A stretch of DNA of 64,000 bases, taken from Arenibacter sp. ARW7G5Y1 (GTDB lineage: Bacteria > Bacteroidota > Bacteroidia > Flavobacteriales > Flavobacteriaceae). Both the position numbers and the translations under genes were made by a program. The stretch lies in contig NZ_QJJZ01000015.1 of assembly GCF_003201775.1 (NCBI RefSeq), positions 1 to 64,000 of the forward strand, read 5' to 3'. A model generated the notes under the pieces. It had not been told where the DNA came from. It did no database searches and worked only from the letters and a program-made list of their open reading frames with translations. Shown one piece after another: positions 17,799-25,914 of this stretch. The stretch's first letter is position 1. Each line of letters begins with the position of its first letter.

Positions 17799-19211
17799 AT
17801 GAAAAAAATTATAGTATTTCTGTTTCTCGGGGTCGGTTGTCTAGGTTATGCACAACAGATAACCTTGAAAAAAGGCATTCCAATAGATTCAATTGCTGTT
17901 CGGGATTCCATCCCCGAAAGTTTTTCGCTTTATCTTCCTACCAGCTTTGAAATGGATAAAAATTGGCCTATCCTATTAATTTTTGACATGGAAGGTCGGG
18001 GAAAACGTGCAATTCGTATGTTTATGGAGTCGGCCGAAAAGGAAGGATATGTCCTGGCAGCTTCCAACAACGTGCACGATTCGTTGACCACTTCCCGTAA
18101 TATTTTAACAACGGGGAGGATGCTCAATGATATTATAAAGATGTTGCCTATTCAAAAGGATAGAATCTATAGTTCTGGATTTGGTAGCGGTGCCAGATTT
18201 GCCTCTGTCCTACCAATTTTTTTAAAGGATATATCCGGGGTAATTTCTTGCGGTGCTGGATATCCCAATATAGAGTTATTGGACACGAACAATTTGTTTC
18301 ATTTTATAGGAATAGTAGGAAAGGAAGATTTTGCATATCCGGAGATGTTGATAAGTAAATCGGTCTTAGGGCGGTTGAAATTTCCTAGTCAATTGCTGGT
18401 ATTCAAAGGAGGGCACGAGTGGCCCAATACCGATTATCTTGAAAAGGCTTTGGAGATTTTTACATTGTCCGCAATGGCAAAGGGCCTAAAGGAGAAAGAT
18501 GAAGCCTATGTTAATGATACTTATACAAAGAATTTAAGGGAAATTAATCTTTTGATTGGTTCCGGAAAATTAATTGAGGCGGATAATTTATTGGATGAAG
18601 TCATGTCCGTTTATAGGGTCTTGAAGGATACTGATTCTCTAAAAAAAATAAGGCGTGAGCTTAAGAAGGATAAACTTTTTAAAATTATGACGCGCAATGA
18701 GAACGCTACATTGTTGAAGGAATCATTTATTAAGGAGGATTATGTTTATTATTTGGAGGAAGATTTGGCCACCTACAATTACAACAATTTGGGTTGGTGG
18801 ATATACCAAATGGGCGAGTTGAAGAAATATGATAATAGCAAAATTGAAGCCGAAAAAGAAATGGGGAAACGCCTTTTGGGTTATGTCAATGCGCTAATTG
18901 AGGACAATATGGATATAGTAAATTCCGGAAGTGAGGTAGATCAAGAAGTCCTGAGTCTTCTTTGGATGCTAAAGACCATTACAGACCCATCGGATTATGA
19001 TTATTACCTTAAAATAATAGCGAATAGTGCTAGAATGGATGACTACGGAACCTCCCTGTTTTATTTGGAGGAATTATTGAAGCAAGGGTATACGGACAAA
19101 GCTGAATTATATAGTTTGGAAAATACCGCATTGCTCCGTATCACCCCGGAATTCAATGAAATTGTGGCTAAATACTTAAAAGATGCCCGTTACGAAATCA
19201 TTGAAGAATAA
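17799..19211 (+). CDS. Exported alpha/beta-hydrolase-like protein with helical C-terminal domain
   Basis: A 470-residue protein with a signal peptide (residues 1 to about 19, ending GYAQ). The N-terminal 230 residues look like an esterase- or PHB-depolymerase-like alpha/beta fold: a PESFSLYLP strand, LLIFDMEGRG, and a nucleophile elbow GFGSGAR at about residue 127. A possible catalytic histidine lies in FKGGHEWPN. The C-terminal 230 residues are helical and acidic, with possible TPR-like pairs near the end. I do not recognise a specific family. No operon partner is evident. Confidence 0.75.
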   Translation: MKKIIVFLFLGVGCLGYAQQITLKKGIPIDSIAVRDSIPESFSLYLPTSFEMDKNWPILLIFDMEGRGKRAIRMFMESAEKEGYVLAASNNVHDSLTTSRNILTTGRMLNDIIKMLPIQKDRIYSSGFGSGARFASVLPIFLKDISGVISCGAGYPNIELLDTNNLFHFIGIVGKEDFAYPEMLISKSVLGRLKFPSQLLVFKGGHEWPNTDYLEKALEIFTLSAMAKGLKEKDEAYVNDTYTKNLREINLLIGSGKLIEADNLLDEVMSVYRVLKDTDSLKKIRRELKKDKLFKIMTRNENATLLKESFIKEDYVYYLEEDLATYNYNNLGWWIYQMGELKKYDNSKIEAEKEMGKRLLGYVNALIEDNMDIVNSGSEVDQEVLSLLWMLKTITDPSDYDYYLKIIANSARMDDYGTSLFYLEELLKQGYTDKAELYSLENTALLRITPEFNEIVAKYLKDARYEIIEE

Positions 19212-19536
19212 ATGACTTTCCAAGAGGCTGTTCCAACTTCTCGAAGATTATTGTTGCCCAGTATTGTGTTGCAATACTGATCAGATTTCGATTTCAGTGA
19301 AAGGGATAATGAATCGCTTATTTTTAAATTTATTTTTTTAATCCTTAAGGTCCGTCTTTTACAGGTTTGTTGAAACCGGATAGTTCAACGAATCCGTACA
19401 CTAGAGAAGGTTGGTGGTTGCCGGCCCACTATTATGGGCCCATTTCCATTCGGGGGACGGTCCAAGGTAGGATTGGTTTTCATAATTCCTTTATTCTGAA
19501 AAATGGATGTTGTATTTTTATGCCAAAAGAAGGAAA
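19212..19536. other. Intergenic stretch with one hairpin
   Basis: No gene is supported. A perfect 8-bp stem CAGTATTG / CAATACTG with a five-base loop lies at 19259-19279, about 50 bases after the preceding stop codon, but without a T tract. The rest, including a GC-rich patch near 19420-19470, shows nothing I can assign. Confidence 0.5.
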
Positions 19537-20178
19537 ATGAAGCAGTTATTTTTGGTTTTAATCTTATTGTCACTGGGCTGTAAGGAAAAAAGGTACCATG
19601 ATCAGGAGCAAGACAATACGGTGGGACCTGTAACCGGAGCTTTGGAGGATATTATGCAATTCCAGAAAAAAATGAATATGGAATTCAAGGATCCTGAAAC
19701 CTCTCCCTTGCCAGATAGGTATAGAAAGGATTTTACCACTTTGGATTTTTATGAGCCCGATACTACCTATAGGATTAAGGCAAAATTTACTAGAACCCCC
19801 GAGGCCTTACCTTTTATGATGCCGACCACTACGGAAAGACAGACAGAGGAGGTTGTATTTGGGATAATAACTTTTAGTCTACATGGACGTACCCATAAAT
19901 TGGAGGTTTATCAAAACCAGGAATTAATGCATCAGGAAAAATATAGGGATTATTTGTTTTTGCCCTTTGCGGACCTTACCAATGGGGAGGAAACCTATGG
20001 TGGGGGTAGGTATTTAGACTTGACCATTCCAATGGGGGATACCATACTCTTGGATTTTAATAAGGCCTATAATCCGTACTGTGCTTACAATCCAAAGTAT
20101 TCCTGTCCGTTGGTTCCCAAGCAGAATAGGCTGGATATTCCTATTGCGGCCGGGGTAAAGGAGTTTAAAAAGGGCTAA
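19537..20178 (+). CDS. DUF1684 family lipoprotein
   Basis: From the ATG at 19537 the protein has a clear lipoprotein signal (lipobox LGC, Cys about residue 15); an in-frame ATG at 19507 would put ten basic residues before it. The mature part matches DUF1684 as I know it: a central TTTERQTEEVVFGIITF-type strand and the conserved end with YGGGRYLDL, DFNKAYNPYCAYNPKYSCP and a final PKQNRLDIPI. Function is unknown; the beta-rich pattern and cysteine pair are family features. A GC-rich hairpin follows ten bases after the stop. Confidence 0.82.
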   Translation: MKQLFLVLILLSLGCKEKRYHDQEQDNTVGPVTGALEDIMQFQKKMNMEFKDPETSPLPDRYRKDFTTLDFYEPDTTYRIKAKFTRTPEALPFMMPTTTERQTEEVVFGIITFSLHGRTHKLEVYQNQELMHQEKYRDYLFLPFADLTNGEETYGGGRYLDLTIPMGDTILLDFNKAYNPYCAYNPKYSCPLVPKQNRLDIPIAAGVKEFKKG

Positions 20179-20187
20179 AAATATAAA

Positions 20188-20208
20188 AGCCCCGCATAGA
20201 GCGGGGCT
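20188..20208. terminator. Bidirectional terminator between convergent genes
   Basis: Stem AGCCCCGC / GCGGGGCT with a five-base loop and A/T-rich flanks, between the stop codons of the DUF1684 gene and the leftward porin gene. Confidence 0.8.
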
Positions 20209-20231
20209 ATAAATAATAATCTCAATTTTGT

Positions 20232-21299
20232 TTAGAAAGAGTAAACGGCTGCTATTACAAATGAGGATAAACTCTTTTGTGGGGCCAAATCCGAATCTAG
20301 AAAGTTAAAAGAATCGTCTGAAGCGCTATCCAATCTTAATTCAGGCTTGATAATTAAATTACCAATTGTGGCACTACCTGTAAGCGTTACGGCAAAAACG
20401 CTGGAATCTTCAACTCCGGTTCCGATAGCACCATAGTCTCCTGTTTCTGTGAAATATTCACCTCTTAATCCCAAGGTGAAGTTATCCGAGGTAGCGTATT
20501 GTGGATAAAGGGCTACACCAGCAAATCCAATGTCGTCATTATCGTAAAGGGCTGCATTGATTCCCAAGAAAAACTCATCGGACAAATCGAAACCACCTGT
20601 GAAGTCAATTTCAAATGCCCCGTCATCGGCTAAGAAATTAAGGAATTGGCCACTGTATCCCAATTGAGCGCCGAAAGCGTATTTTTCGGTAGGATTCAAT
20701 TCGGTCAAATCTGTTGGGTTCATGATTGCCAACATTAGGCTAAAGTCATCAGATAGTGTAAAGTCGGCCTTCAAACCGGTATGGGAGAAAGGACCATAAG
20801 AAAACAAATAGGATGTACTGTAGTTAAAATTGGCAACAGGAGATATTACTTCGTAACCCAAGAAGGTGTTGAAGTTACCAAATGTTAATTTAACCGATGG
20901 GCTTAAATTCCAATAAACATATAATTGATTTACAATGTTTCCAGTGGCTGAATATAAGGGAGAGGCAAAAATAGCATCTGTTCCTCTAGGGCCAAAAACA
21001 AGGTCGGCTACAAACCCAACATCTTCGCCTTCGTAAGCGGCAATCACATTGGCCATACCCAAAGCAAAGCCAGGTAAGTTGGCAAATGAAGATCCCGGTG
21101 CGGCATTAGGTAGACCGGAAGCATCGTCAAAACCGTTATCGCCATTTAAGTTGGTTCTGTAGTAGGCATCCACACTTCCGCTTAGGCTGAATTTCTTGGC
21201 TTCCTCTTCATCTTCTTGAGCGAAAGTTGCTGTTGAGGCAAAGGCAAATGCAAGTAATAGTAAATTTTTTACGTATTTTGTATAAATAATCGTTTTCAT
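20232..21299 (-). CDS. Outer-membrane porin of the ammonium-uptake locus
   Basis: A 355-residue beta-barrel protein with a signal peptide (cleavage near residue 27, after TFA) and a C-terminal phenylalanine, the usual outer-membrane assembly signal. Alternating aromatic strands run throughout, for example the NTFLGYEVISP region. Sequence and context fit the putative porins found beside amt genes in Bacteroidota, probably passing small nitrogen compounds. It lies downstream of amtB on the same strand, but a strong hairpin at 21371-21400 separates them, so porin expression may be partly independent or reduced. Confidence 0.85.
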   Translation of the reverse strand: MKTIIYTKYVKNLLLLAFAFASTATFAQEDEEEAKKFSLSGSVDAYYRTNLNGDNGFDDASGLPNAAPGSSFANLPGFALGMANVIAAYEGEDVGFVADLVFGPRGTDAIFASPLYSATGNIVNQLYVYWNLSPSVKLTFGNFNTFLGYEVISPVANFNYSTSYLFSYGPFSHTGLKADFTLSDDFSLMLAIMNPTDLTELNPTEKYAFGAQLGYSGQFLNFLADDGAFEIDFTGGFDLSDEFFLGINAALYDNDDIGFAGVALYPQYATSDNFTLGLRGEYFTETGDYGAIGTGVEDSSVFAVTLTGSATIGNLIIKPELRLDSASDDSFNFLDSDLAPQKSLSSFVIAAVYSF

Positions 21300-21370
21300 A
21301 ATTCAATTGTTTATATCCTTGTTTAAGGATGTTTGCTAATTATTGAGTTGTTGTATTGAAAAAAGGTTAT

Positions 21371-21400
21371 TAACGGAGCGTTCTGCAAAACGCTCCGTTA
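21371..21400 (-). terminator. Terminator or attenuator between amtB and the porin gene
   Basis: A perfect 12-bp stem TAACGGAGCGTT / AACGCTCCGTTA with a six-base loop, followed on the minus strand by a T-rich tract, 17 bases past the amtB stop. It probably ends most glnK-amtB transcripts and limits read-through into the porin gene. Confidence 0.75.
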
Positions 21401-21416
21401 CCTTTTGTTTTCTTTA

Positions 21417-22667
21417 TTAGTGTTGGTTCATTCTGAAATCGGCATAGGCATCCATCCCGTGCTCGTGTAAATCCAGGCCTTCCAATTCTTCTTCTTTGGA
21501 AACTCTAATTCCAGAAGTCTTCTTGATGGCGAATAGAATAATAAAAGCTGTTAGGCAACAGAAAACGCCTGCTGCAGCTACACCAGTCAATTGATACAAT
21601 AATTGTGTAAGACCGGCCTTGGTTCCAAAGATTCCTACTGCCAATGTACCCCAGATACCGCAGATTAAGTGAACGGCAACGGCTCCAACAGGATCGTCCA
21701 GTTTTAATCTGTCTACCAAAGCTACTCCCAATACAATAACTACACCGGCAATTAGTCCTATAATAATGGACTCTAAAGGGGACATTAAGTCGGCCCCGGC
21801 CGTAATTCCGACCAAGCCACCCAAGATACCGTTCAGCATCATGGTAAGGTCGTAGTTTTTGTAAAGCATCGTAGAGAAAATAAATGATCCGATGCCACCT
21901 GCTGCTGCTGCCAAACAAGTAGTGACCAATACAATGGAAGTTCCGGCTGGATCTGCGGATAATACAGATCCTCCGTTAAAGCCAAACCAGCCTAACCAAA
22001 GTATAAGAACTCCAGCTGCAGCCAATGGGATGTTATGTCCTGGAATTGCGTTTGGTTTTCCATCTTCGTCAAACTTACCAATCCTGGGCCCTAATATATA
22101 TATGGCAATCAAAGCTGCCCATCCTCCAACGGAATGTACCAATGTAGATCCTGCGAAATCATGGAATCCTCCATCTTCACCACCTAGGGTGGAAAGGAAT
22201 CCACCTCCCCATTGCCATGATCCAACAATTGGATAGACAAGGCCTACATAGATTATGGTGAAAATCATGAACCCGCCTAGTTTAATACGTTCGGCGACAG
22301 CTCCAGAAACTATGGTTGCAGCTGTTGCCGCAAACATGGCCTGAAAAAGAAAATCCGTCCAATAGGTATAACCTTCACTATAGGTAAGGTCCAAACTACC
22401 ATCCGGCAAAATGGGGGCTTCAAGGCCGAATCCTGCAAAACCAAGATAACCGTTGAAATCACCTGGATACATAAGGTTGAATCCTCCTATATAATATAGG
22501 AGTAACCCTATACAAATGATAAATACATTCTTAAATAAAATGTTGATGGTGTTTTTTTGTCTGGTTAATCCGATTTCCAAAAGTGAAAACCCTAAATGCA
22601 TGAAGAATACGAGAGCCGTACATATCATCATCCAAACGTTATTTGCTGTAAATAATCCTACGTCCAT
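21417..22667 (-). CDS. amtB: Ammonium transporter (Amt family)
   Basis: A 416-residue inner-membrane channel with about eleven membrane segments. The Amt signature is visible as DFAGSTLVHSVGGW, which contains the first pore histidine, and the second pore histidine is in GAVAVHLICGIWGT. The periplasmic aromatic gate region and the cytoplasmic tail (about 25 residues ending RMNQH) are present. It sits 31 bases after glnK, the classic pairing in which PII blocks the channel under nitrogen sufficiency. Expression is probably driven by the glnK promoter and its two putative operator sites. Confidence 0.95.
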   Translation of the reverse strand: MDVGLFTANNVWMMICTALVFFMHLGFSLLEIGLTRQKNTINILFKNVFIICIGLLLYYIGGFNLMYPGDFNGYLGFAGFGLEAPILPDGSLDLTYSEGYTYWTDFLFQAMFAATAATIVSGAVAERIKLGGFMIFTIIYVGLVYPIVGSWQWGGGFLSTLGGEDGGFHDFAGSTLVHSVGGWAALIAIYILGPRIGKFDEDGKPNAIPGHNIPLAAAGVLILWLGWFGFNGGSVLSADPAGTSIVLVTTCLAAAAGGIGSFIFSTMLYKNYDLTMMLNGILGGLVGITAGADLMSPLESIIIGLIAGVVIVLGVALVDRLKLDDPVGAVAVHLICGIWGTLAVGIFGTKAGLTQLLYQLTGVAAAGVFCCLTAFIILFAIKKTSGIRVSKEEELEGLDLHEHGMDAYADFRMNQH

Positions 22668-22698
22668 GTTGTTGTTGTTTGTTGGTTCTTAATTTTTT

Positions 22699-23037
22699 TT
22701 AGTTAATTCCTGCTTTTCCGCTTTCTTTTGTTCTGATGCGATAAGCTTCCAAAATTTCGGAAACGAAAATTTTACCGTCACCTACGTTACCGGAATACGC
22801 TGTTTCCAGGATGGTGTTAACGGTTGTTTCCAAGAAATCATCAGATATTACAATGGAAAGATACCTGCGTTGAATGTCGGATGTGCTGTAGGATATACCT
22901 CTATAGACATGCCCTTCTTTTTCATTTCCGACTCCTGTTACGTCCCAGTAACTAAAAAAGTTTACTCCAATTTGATGTAACGCTTTTTTTACGTCATCAA
23001 ATTTTGACTTCCTAATAATTGCCTCGATTTTTTTCAT
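22699..23037 (-). CDS. glnK: Nitrogen regulatory protein PII (GlnK-like)
   Basis: A 112-residue PII signal protein that binds ATP, ADP and 2-oxoglutarate and controls AmtB. I place the start at 23037 (MKKIEAIIRKSKF), giving the normal PII length; upstream in-frame codons lie across the promoter and operator. The T-loop has the YRGxxY pattern, with the usual modification tyrosine at Tyr50, although neighbouring residues (GISYSTSD) differ from the proteobacterial YKGAEY. The C-terminal region (GNVGDGKIFVSEI) matches the family. It is the first gene of glnK-amtB(-porin). Its -7 box is at 23060 and two ACCCC-N10-GGGGT sites lie upstream. Confidence 0.93.
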   Translation of the reverse strand: MKKIEAIIRKSKFDDVKKALHQIGVNFFSYWDVTGVGNEKEGHVYRGISYSTSDIQRRYLSIVISDDFLETTVNTILETAYSGNVGDGKIFVSEILEAYRIRTKESGKAGIN

Positions 23038-23059
23038 AATTGATTTATTATTTATGAGA

Positions 23060-23067
23060 CAAAAATA
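23060..23067 (-). promoter_or_regulatory. -7 promoter box of the glnK operon
   Basis: The minus strand reads TATTTTTG followed by TC, matching TAnnTTTG and identical to the GSII and GSIII promoters. The proximal operator starts 17 bases upstream, covering the -33 region. Confidence 0.65.
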
Positions 23068-23083
23068 TATATTAAATACATAC

Positions 23084-23103
23084 CCCCCTATTTTTTTAGG
23101 GGT
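23084..23103. promoter_or_regulatory. Putative nitrogen operator, proximal glnK site
   Basis: CCCCC-N10-GGGGT. The 20 bases at 23085-23104 are identical to 1368-1387 in the glutamine synthetase intergenic region. It begins 17 bases upstream of the glnK -7 box and so covers the -33 element. No gene ends here, which rules out a terminator. Confidence 0.65.
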
Positions 23104-23135
23104 ATATGAGTTAAAATTACATTTTACATAAAAAT

Positions 23136-23155
23136 ACCCCAAATATTTTGGGGGT
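23136..23155. promoter_or_regulatory. Putative nitrogen operator, distal glnK site
   Basis: ACCCC-N10-GGGGT, extended to TACCCC/GGGGTA, with a different spacer sequence from the proximal site, so the half-sites rather than the spacer are conserved. It lies 52 bases from the proximal site, about five helical turns, close to the 51-base spacing at the glutamine synthetase locus. Confidence 0.6.
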
Positions 23156-23332
23156 ATCGTTATTCGTAAAGATAATTATGCTGATTTGTTAAAACTTTTA
23201 ACACTTGTTTTTGGAAAAAACTGAAAAAATCGCGGATTTTTGGGTGTTTTGCTATCGATAATGCAGAAAAATGGCTAAATCCACCTATATGAATAGATAT
23301 GCCTATATATATGTGAAGTAATAAGATGGTGC

Positions 23333-23701
23333 CTATAATTTGGAAAACCAGAATCCGATGGCTATTGCAAGGATTCCGATTGTAAGGCTGGCAAGAGTGT
23401 AGATGGTAAAATTAATAAGGTCCCCGGTTTTTAATAAGGAGTGTTGTTCCAGTGCAAAAGTGGAAAAAGTAGTGAAGCCTCCACAAAAACCTGTTGTTAA
23501 TAACAAGGTCTGATTTGAAGTAAGTAGGTTGTTCTTATAGGAGAGCCCAATAAGGAAGCCAATCAGTAAGCAACCAACGATGTTTACAATAAATGTACCT
23601 AGAAAAAAATTGTGAAAAGTTTTGTTGAAAGTTCTGCTCAATAAAAATCGCAGTCCACTTCCCAAGCCTCCACCTATAAAGACGAGTAGAAATTGTTTCA
23701 T
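23333..23701 (-). CDS. crcB: Fluoride ion channel CrcB/Fluc
   Basis: A 122-residue four-helix membrane protein that exports fluoride as a dual-topology dimer. The diagnostic pore motif GFCGGFTTFSTF is present (about 73-84), as are the N-terminal GGGLGSGLRF segment and the central NIVGCLLIGF helix. A single gene of this size fits the homodimeric form. No fluoride riboswitch could be recognised in the leader. A possible -7 box lies about 93 bases upstream, giving a long leader. Confidence 0.93.
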   Translation of the reverse strand: MKQFLLVFIGGGLGSGLRFLLSRTFNKTFHNFFLGTFIVNIVGCLLIGFLIGLSYKNNLLTSNQTLLLTTGFCGGFTTFSTFALEQHSLLKTGDLINFTIYTLASLTIGILAIAIGFWFSKL

Positions 23702-23793
23702 AGGTTCTTAATTTTTATCCCTTGATGAAGGTAAATAAAAATCAATGGATAGAGGTTCTTAAAAATTTGCATTGCGTAATCATAAATACTGCA

Positions 23794-23801
23794 CAAAGAT
23801 A
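23794..23801 (-). promoter_or_regulatory. Possible -7 promoter box of crcB
   Basis: The minus strand reads TATCTTTG, matching TAnnTTTG, 93 bases before the crcB ATG. The leader it implies shows no riboswitch fold that I recognise. Confidence 0.4.
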
Positions 23802-23840
23802 GTATTTATGTAAAGATGCACATATTTCCTGTTGGGCTGC

Positions 23841-24017
23841 TTAAACTGCCTTTTTATATTTCGAGTTAATTAAATCTAGGGGGAAGATTACTGTGGTAGA
23901 TTCTGAAATATTTTTTACGGATTTTTCCTTCTTTTTTGGACTGCTGTTAAAACTGACCAAAAAAAGCAATGCGTTTATACCGATAAGAACTAAGAAAATG
24001 CTGAAAAAAGTTACCAT
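23841..24017 (-). CDS. Tiny single-pass membrane protein (58 residues)
   Basis: Starts MVTFFSIFLVLIGINALLF and has one membrane helix (about residues 3-23), then a lysine-rich patch (PKKKEK) and a short soluble tail ending KYKKAV. Its N-terminal 24 residues share about half their positions with the 28-residue protein at 41112-41198, including TFF, IN and S-x-N. A good -7 box at 24043 gives a leader of about 19 bases. I know of no function. The charge pattern predicts the tail is cytoplasmic. Confidence 0.65.
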   Translation of the reverse strand: MVTFFSIFLVLIGINALLFLVSFNSSPKKKEKSVKNISESTTVIFPLDLINSKYKKAV

Positions 24018-24042
24018 ACAACTAAATGATTTAGTTACTTAA

Positions 24043-24050
24043 CGCAAAAT
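24043..24050 (-). promoter_or_regulatory. -7 promoter box of the 58-residue membrane protein
   Basis: The minus strand reads TAATTTTG, matching TAnnTTTG, 26 bases before the ATG at 24017. It is the main support for this small gene being expressed. Confidence 0.5.
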
Positions 24051-24133
24051 TACGTCTTTTCGTACATTAAACGCTCTAAAAGCCTAATTTGTTATTTATA
24101 GTAATTCTTTTTGTGGGGAAGTAAAATTAAATG

Positions 24134-24322
24134 TTAATTTTTAAGAAAGTATTTAATAAGGATCAAGATTACTATGAATAATGTGAAGAAAAGTCCTACC
24201 CATTTAACTCCTTTGTAATTTTTTTTATGTAATTTTTTGTCCTTTTGATAGGAAATAATGATAATTGCAACAAAGGCGACAAAAAAGAGACCAGCAAAAA
24301 TTAATTGCCCCGTACTGAACAT
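24134..24322 (-). CDS. Small two-helix membrane protein
   Basis: A 62-residue protein with two membrane helices (about 5-24 and 41-60) joined by a strongly basic loop (KDKKLHKKNYKG), predicting both ends outside the cytoplasm. I choose the ATG at 24322 because the -7 box at 24338 places transcription start near 24330, after the in-frame ATG at 24340. The pattern is familiar from flavobacterial genomes, but I know no function for it. It is divergent from the MazG-like gene. Confidence 0.7.
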   Translation of the reverse strand: MFSTGQLIFAGLFFVAFVAIIIISYQKDKKLHKKNYKGVKWVGLFFTLFIVILILIKYFLKN

Positions 24323-24337
24323 ATTTTTATTTTTACG

Positions 24338-24345
24338 CAAATCTA
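24338..24345 (-). promoter_or_regulatory. -7 promoter box deciding the start of the 62-residue gene
   Basis: The minus strand reads TAGATTTG, matching TAnnTTTG, 16 bases before the ATG at 24322. It overlaps the upstream in-frame ATG at 24340, which is therefore unlikely to be used. Confidence 0.5.
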
Positions 24346-24363
24346 ACTTAAATAATTACAATA

Positions 24364-24753
24364 ATGAAAAGTAAACTTAGTGCAGTGGAATTGTTTCATA
24401 ATTCGTTTGGGTTGGGTGTTTCCAAAGAGGTCAGGGCAGATTTGGGCGAGGCCAAAAATTTACTTCGCTATAATTTGATGGACGAGGAAAATAAGGAATA
24501 TCTGGAGGCTGCGAACAATAATGATCTGGTTGAAGTTGCGGATGCCCTCGGCGATATGTTATATATATTGTGTGGAACCATACTTGAACATGGTATGCAA
24601 TATAAAATTGAGGAAGTTTTTGAGGAAATACAGCGAAGTAATATGAGTAAATTGGGGGAGGATGGCAAACCTATTTATAGGGAGGACGGAAAAGTGCTTA
24701 AAGGCCCCAATTACTTCAAGCCGAACATAGTGGATATTTTGGACAAAAAATAG
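24364..24753 (+). CDS. MazG-like nucleoside triphosphate pyrophosphohydrolase
   Basis: A 129-residue all-alpha pyrophosphatase of the MazG/HisE superfamily. The metal-binding ExxE...D pattern is visible as MDEENKEYLEA followed by VEVADALGDMLYILCG (about 54-69). The C-terminal MSKLGEDGKPIYREDGKVLKG-like signature is typical of the phosphoribosyl-ATP pyrophosphohydrolase-like group in flavobacteria. It probably cleaves a nucleotide triphosphate; the physiological substrate is unknown. It converges on ilvE and shares the terminator at 24789-24817 with it. Confidence 0.82.
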   Translation: MKSKLSAVELFHNSFGLGVSKEVRADLGEAKNLLRYNLMDEENKEYLEAANNNDLVEVADALGDMLYILCGTILEHGMQYKIEEVFEEIQRSNMSKLGEDGKPIYREDGKVLKGPNYFKPNIVDILDKK

Positions 24754-24788
24754 TGTCCCGAATTCCGGTAGTATTAATGGATGAAAAA

Positions 24789-24817
24789 AGCCCTTCGACC
24801 ATTTTGGTCGAAGGGCT
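24789..24817. terminator. Bidirectional terminator between the MazG-like gene and ilvE
   Basis: A perfect 13-bp stem AGCCCTTCGACCA / TGGTCGAAGGGCT with a three-base loop and an A tract on its left side, between convergent stop codons. Confidence 0.85.
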
Positions 24818-24840
24818 ATCTAAATGGTATACACTAATTA

Positions 24841-25914
24841 TTATTTGATATCCACTTGGTATCTCCAGCCAAATTTATCCTCGGCCTTGTTATATTGTAT
24901 ATCTGTAATGCGCTTTTTTAATAAGGAGGCATAACTATCCTTTATTTCGGGTAGATCATAGTCCTTTCCCTGATAGCCAAAAGTAGCGATTGGAGAGATT
25001 ACCGCAGCGGTACCGGCCCCGAACATCTCTTTAAGGTTACCGTTTTTTGAAGCTTCAACAACCTCTTTTACAGTAATTTTTCTAACCTTTACATTTATAT
25101 TTTCATCCTTGGCAATATCTATGATACTTTTTCTGGTTATACCGTCCAAAATTCTATCACTTGTGGGACTGGTAATCAAGGTGTCATTTATCCTGACAAA
25201 TATGTTCATGGCCCCGGCCTCCTCAATATATTCGTGGTTGTTGTCATCCGTCCAGATCACTTGATTATAGCCTTTTTCAACGGCCAATTGAGTAGGGTAA
25301 AACTGTCCGGCGTAATTCCCGCCGGCCTTTGCAAAACCTACACCACCATTGGCCGACCGTGAATATTTCTCCTCTATCAAAACCTTTACCTTCCCAGCAA
25401 AATACGAGGTAGATGGGGAGCAGGCAATAATAAATTTGTATTCTTCCGAGGGGGAAGCATGGAATCCGCACCCTGAAGCAAACACAAAGGGCCTAATGTA
25501 CAGGGAGCTTCCTTCTGCGGTAGGAATCCATTTATGGTCCAATTTCAAAAGTGCTTTTAAGCCGTCCATAAAATAATCTTCCGGGAATTCCGGCATGGCA
25601 AGTCTTTTGGATGAAATGTTGATCCGTTTTTGGTTTTCCAAAGGACGAAATAGCCAAACATTTTGGTCATTGTCCTTATAAGCTTTCATTCCTTCAAAAA
25701 CAGATTGTCCGTAATGAAAAATTTTAGCGGATGGGTCAAGGGTAATGGGTTGGTAAGGAACTATCTTTGGAACTTCCCAAGCCCCATTCTTATAATTACA
25801 GACCATCATATGGTCCGTAAAATATTTTCCAAACGATAAATTATTAAAATCTACTTTATCAATTTTCGAGTCCTTAACTTTCTCAACTATTATTGAATTT
25901 GAAACAGTTTGCAT
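24841..25914 (-). CDS. ilvE: Branched-chain amino acid aminotransferase
   Basis: Transfers amino groups between glutamate and the branched-chain 2-oxo acids, using PLP. The 357 residues match the class IV aminotransferase of BCAT type. The GQSVFEGMKAYK segment (about 68-79) and RPFVFASG are typical; the PLP lysine is in GFAKAGGNYAG near residue 200; and the EEAGAMNIFV and LDGITRKSIIDIA motifs follow. It is monocistronic, between a shared terminator and a 570-base upstream region in which I see no leader peptide or riboswitch. Confidence 0.94.
   Translation of the reverse strand: MQTVSNSIIVEKVKDSKIDKVDFNNLSFGKYFTDHMMVCNYKNGAWEVPKIVPYQPITLDPSAKIFHYGQSVFEGMKAYKDNDQNVWLFRPLENQKRINISSKRLAMPEFPEDYFMDGLKALLKLDHKWIPTAEGSSLYIRPFVFASGCGFHASPSEEYKFIIACSPSTSYFAGKVKVLIEEKYSRSANGGVGFAKAGGNYAGQFYPTQLAVEKGYNQVIWTDDNNHEYIEEAGAMNIFVRINDTLITSPTSDRILDGITRKSIIDIAKDENINVKVRKITVKEVVEASKNGNLKEMFGAGTAAVISPIATFGYQGKDYDLPEIKDSYASLLKKRITDIQYNKAEDKFGWRYQVDIK

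Noticed and set aside
23702-23793. Fluoride riboswitch before crcB
   Set aside because: The leader lacks any GC-rich pseudoknot-like motif that I would expect of that riboswitch.
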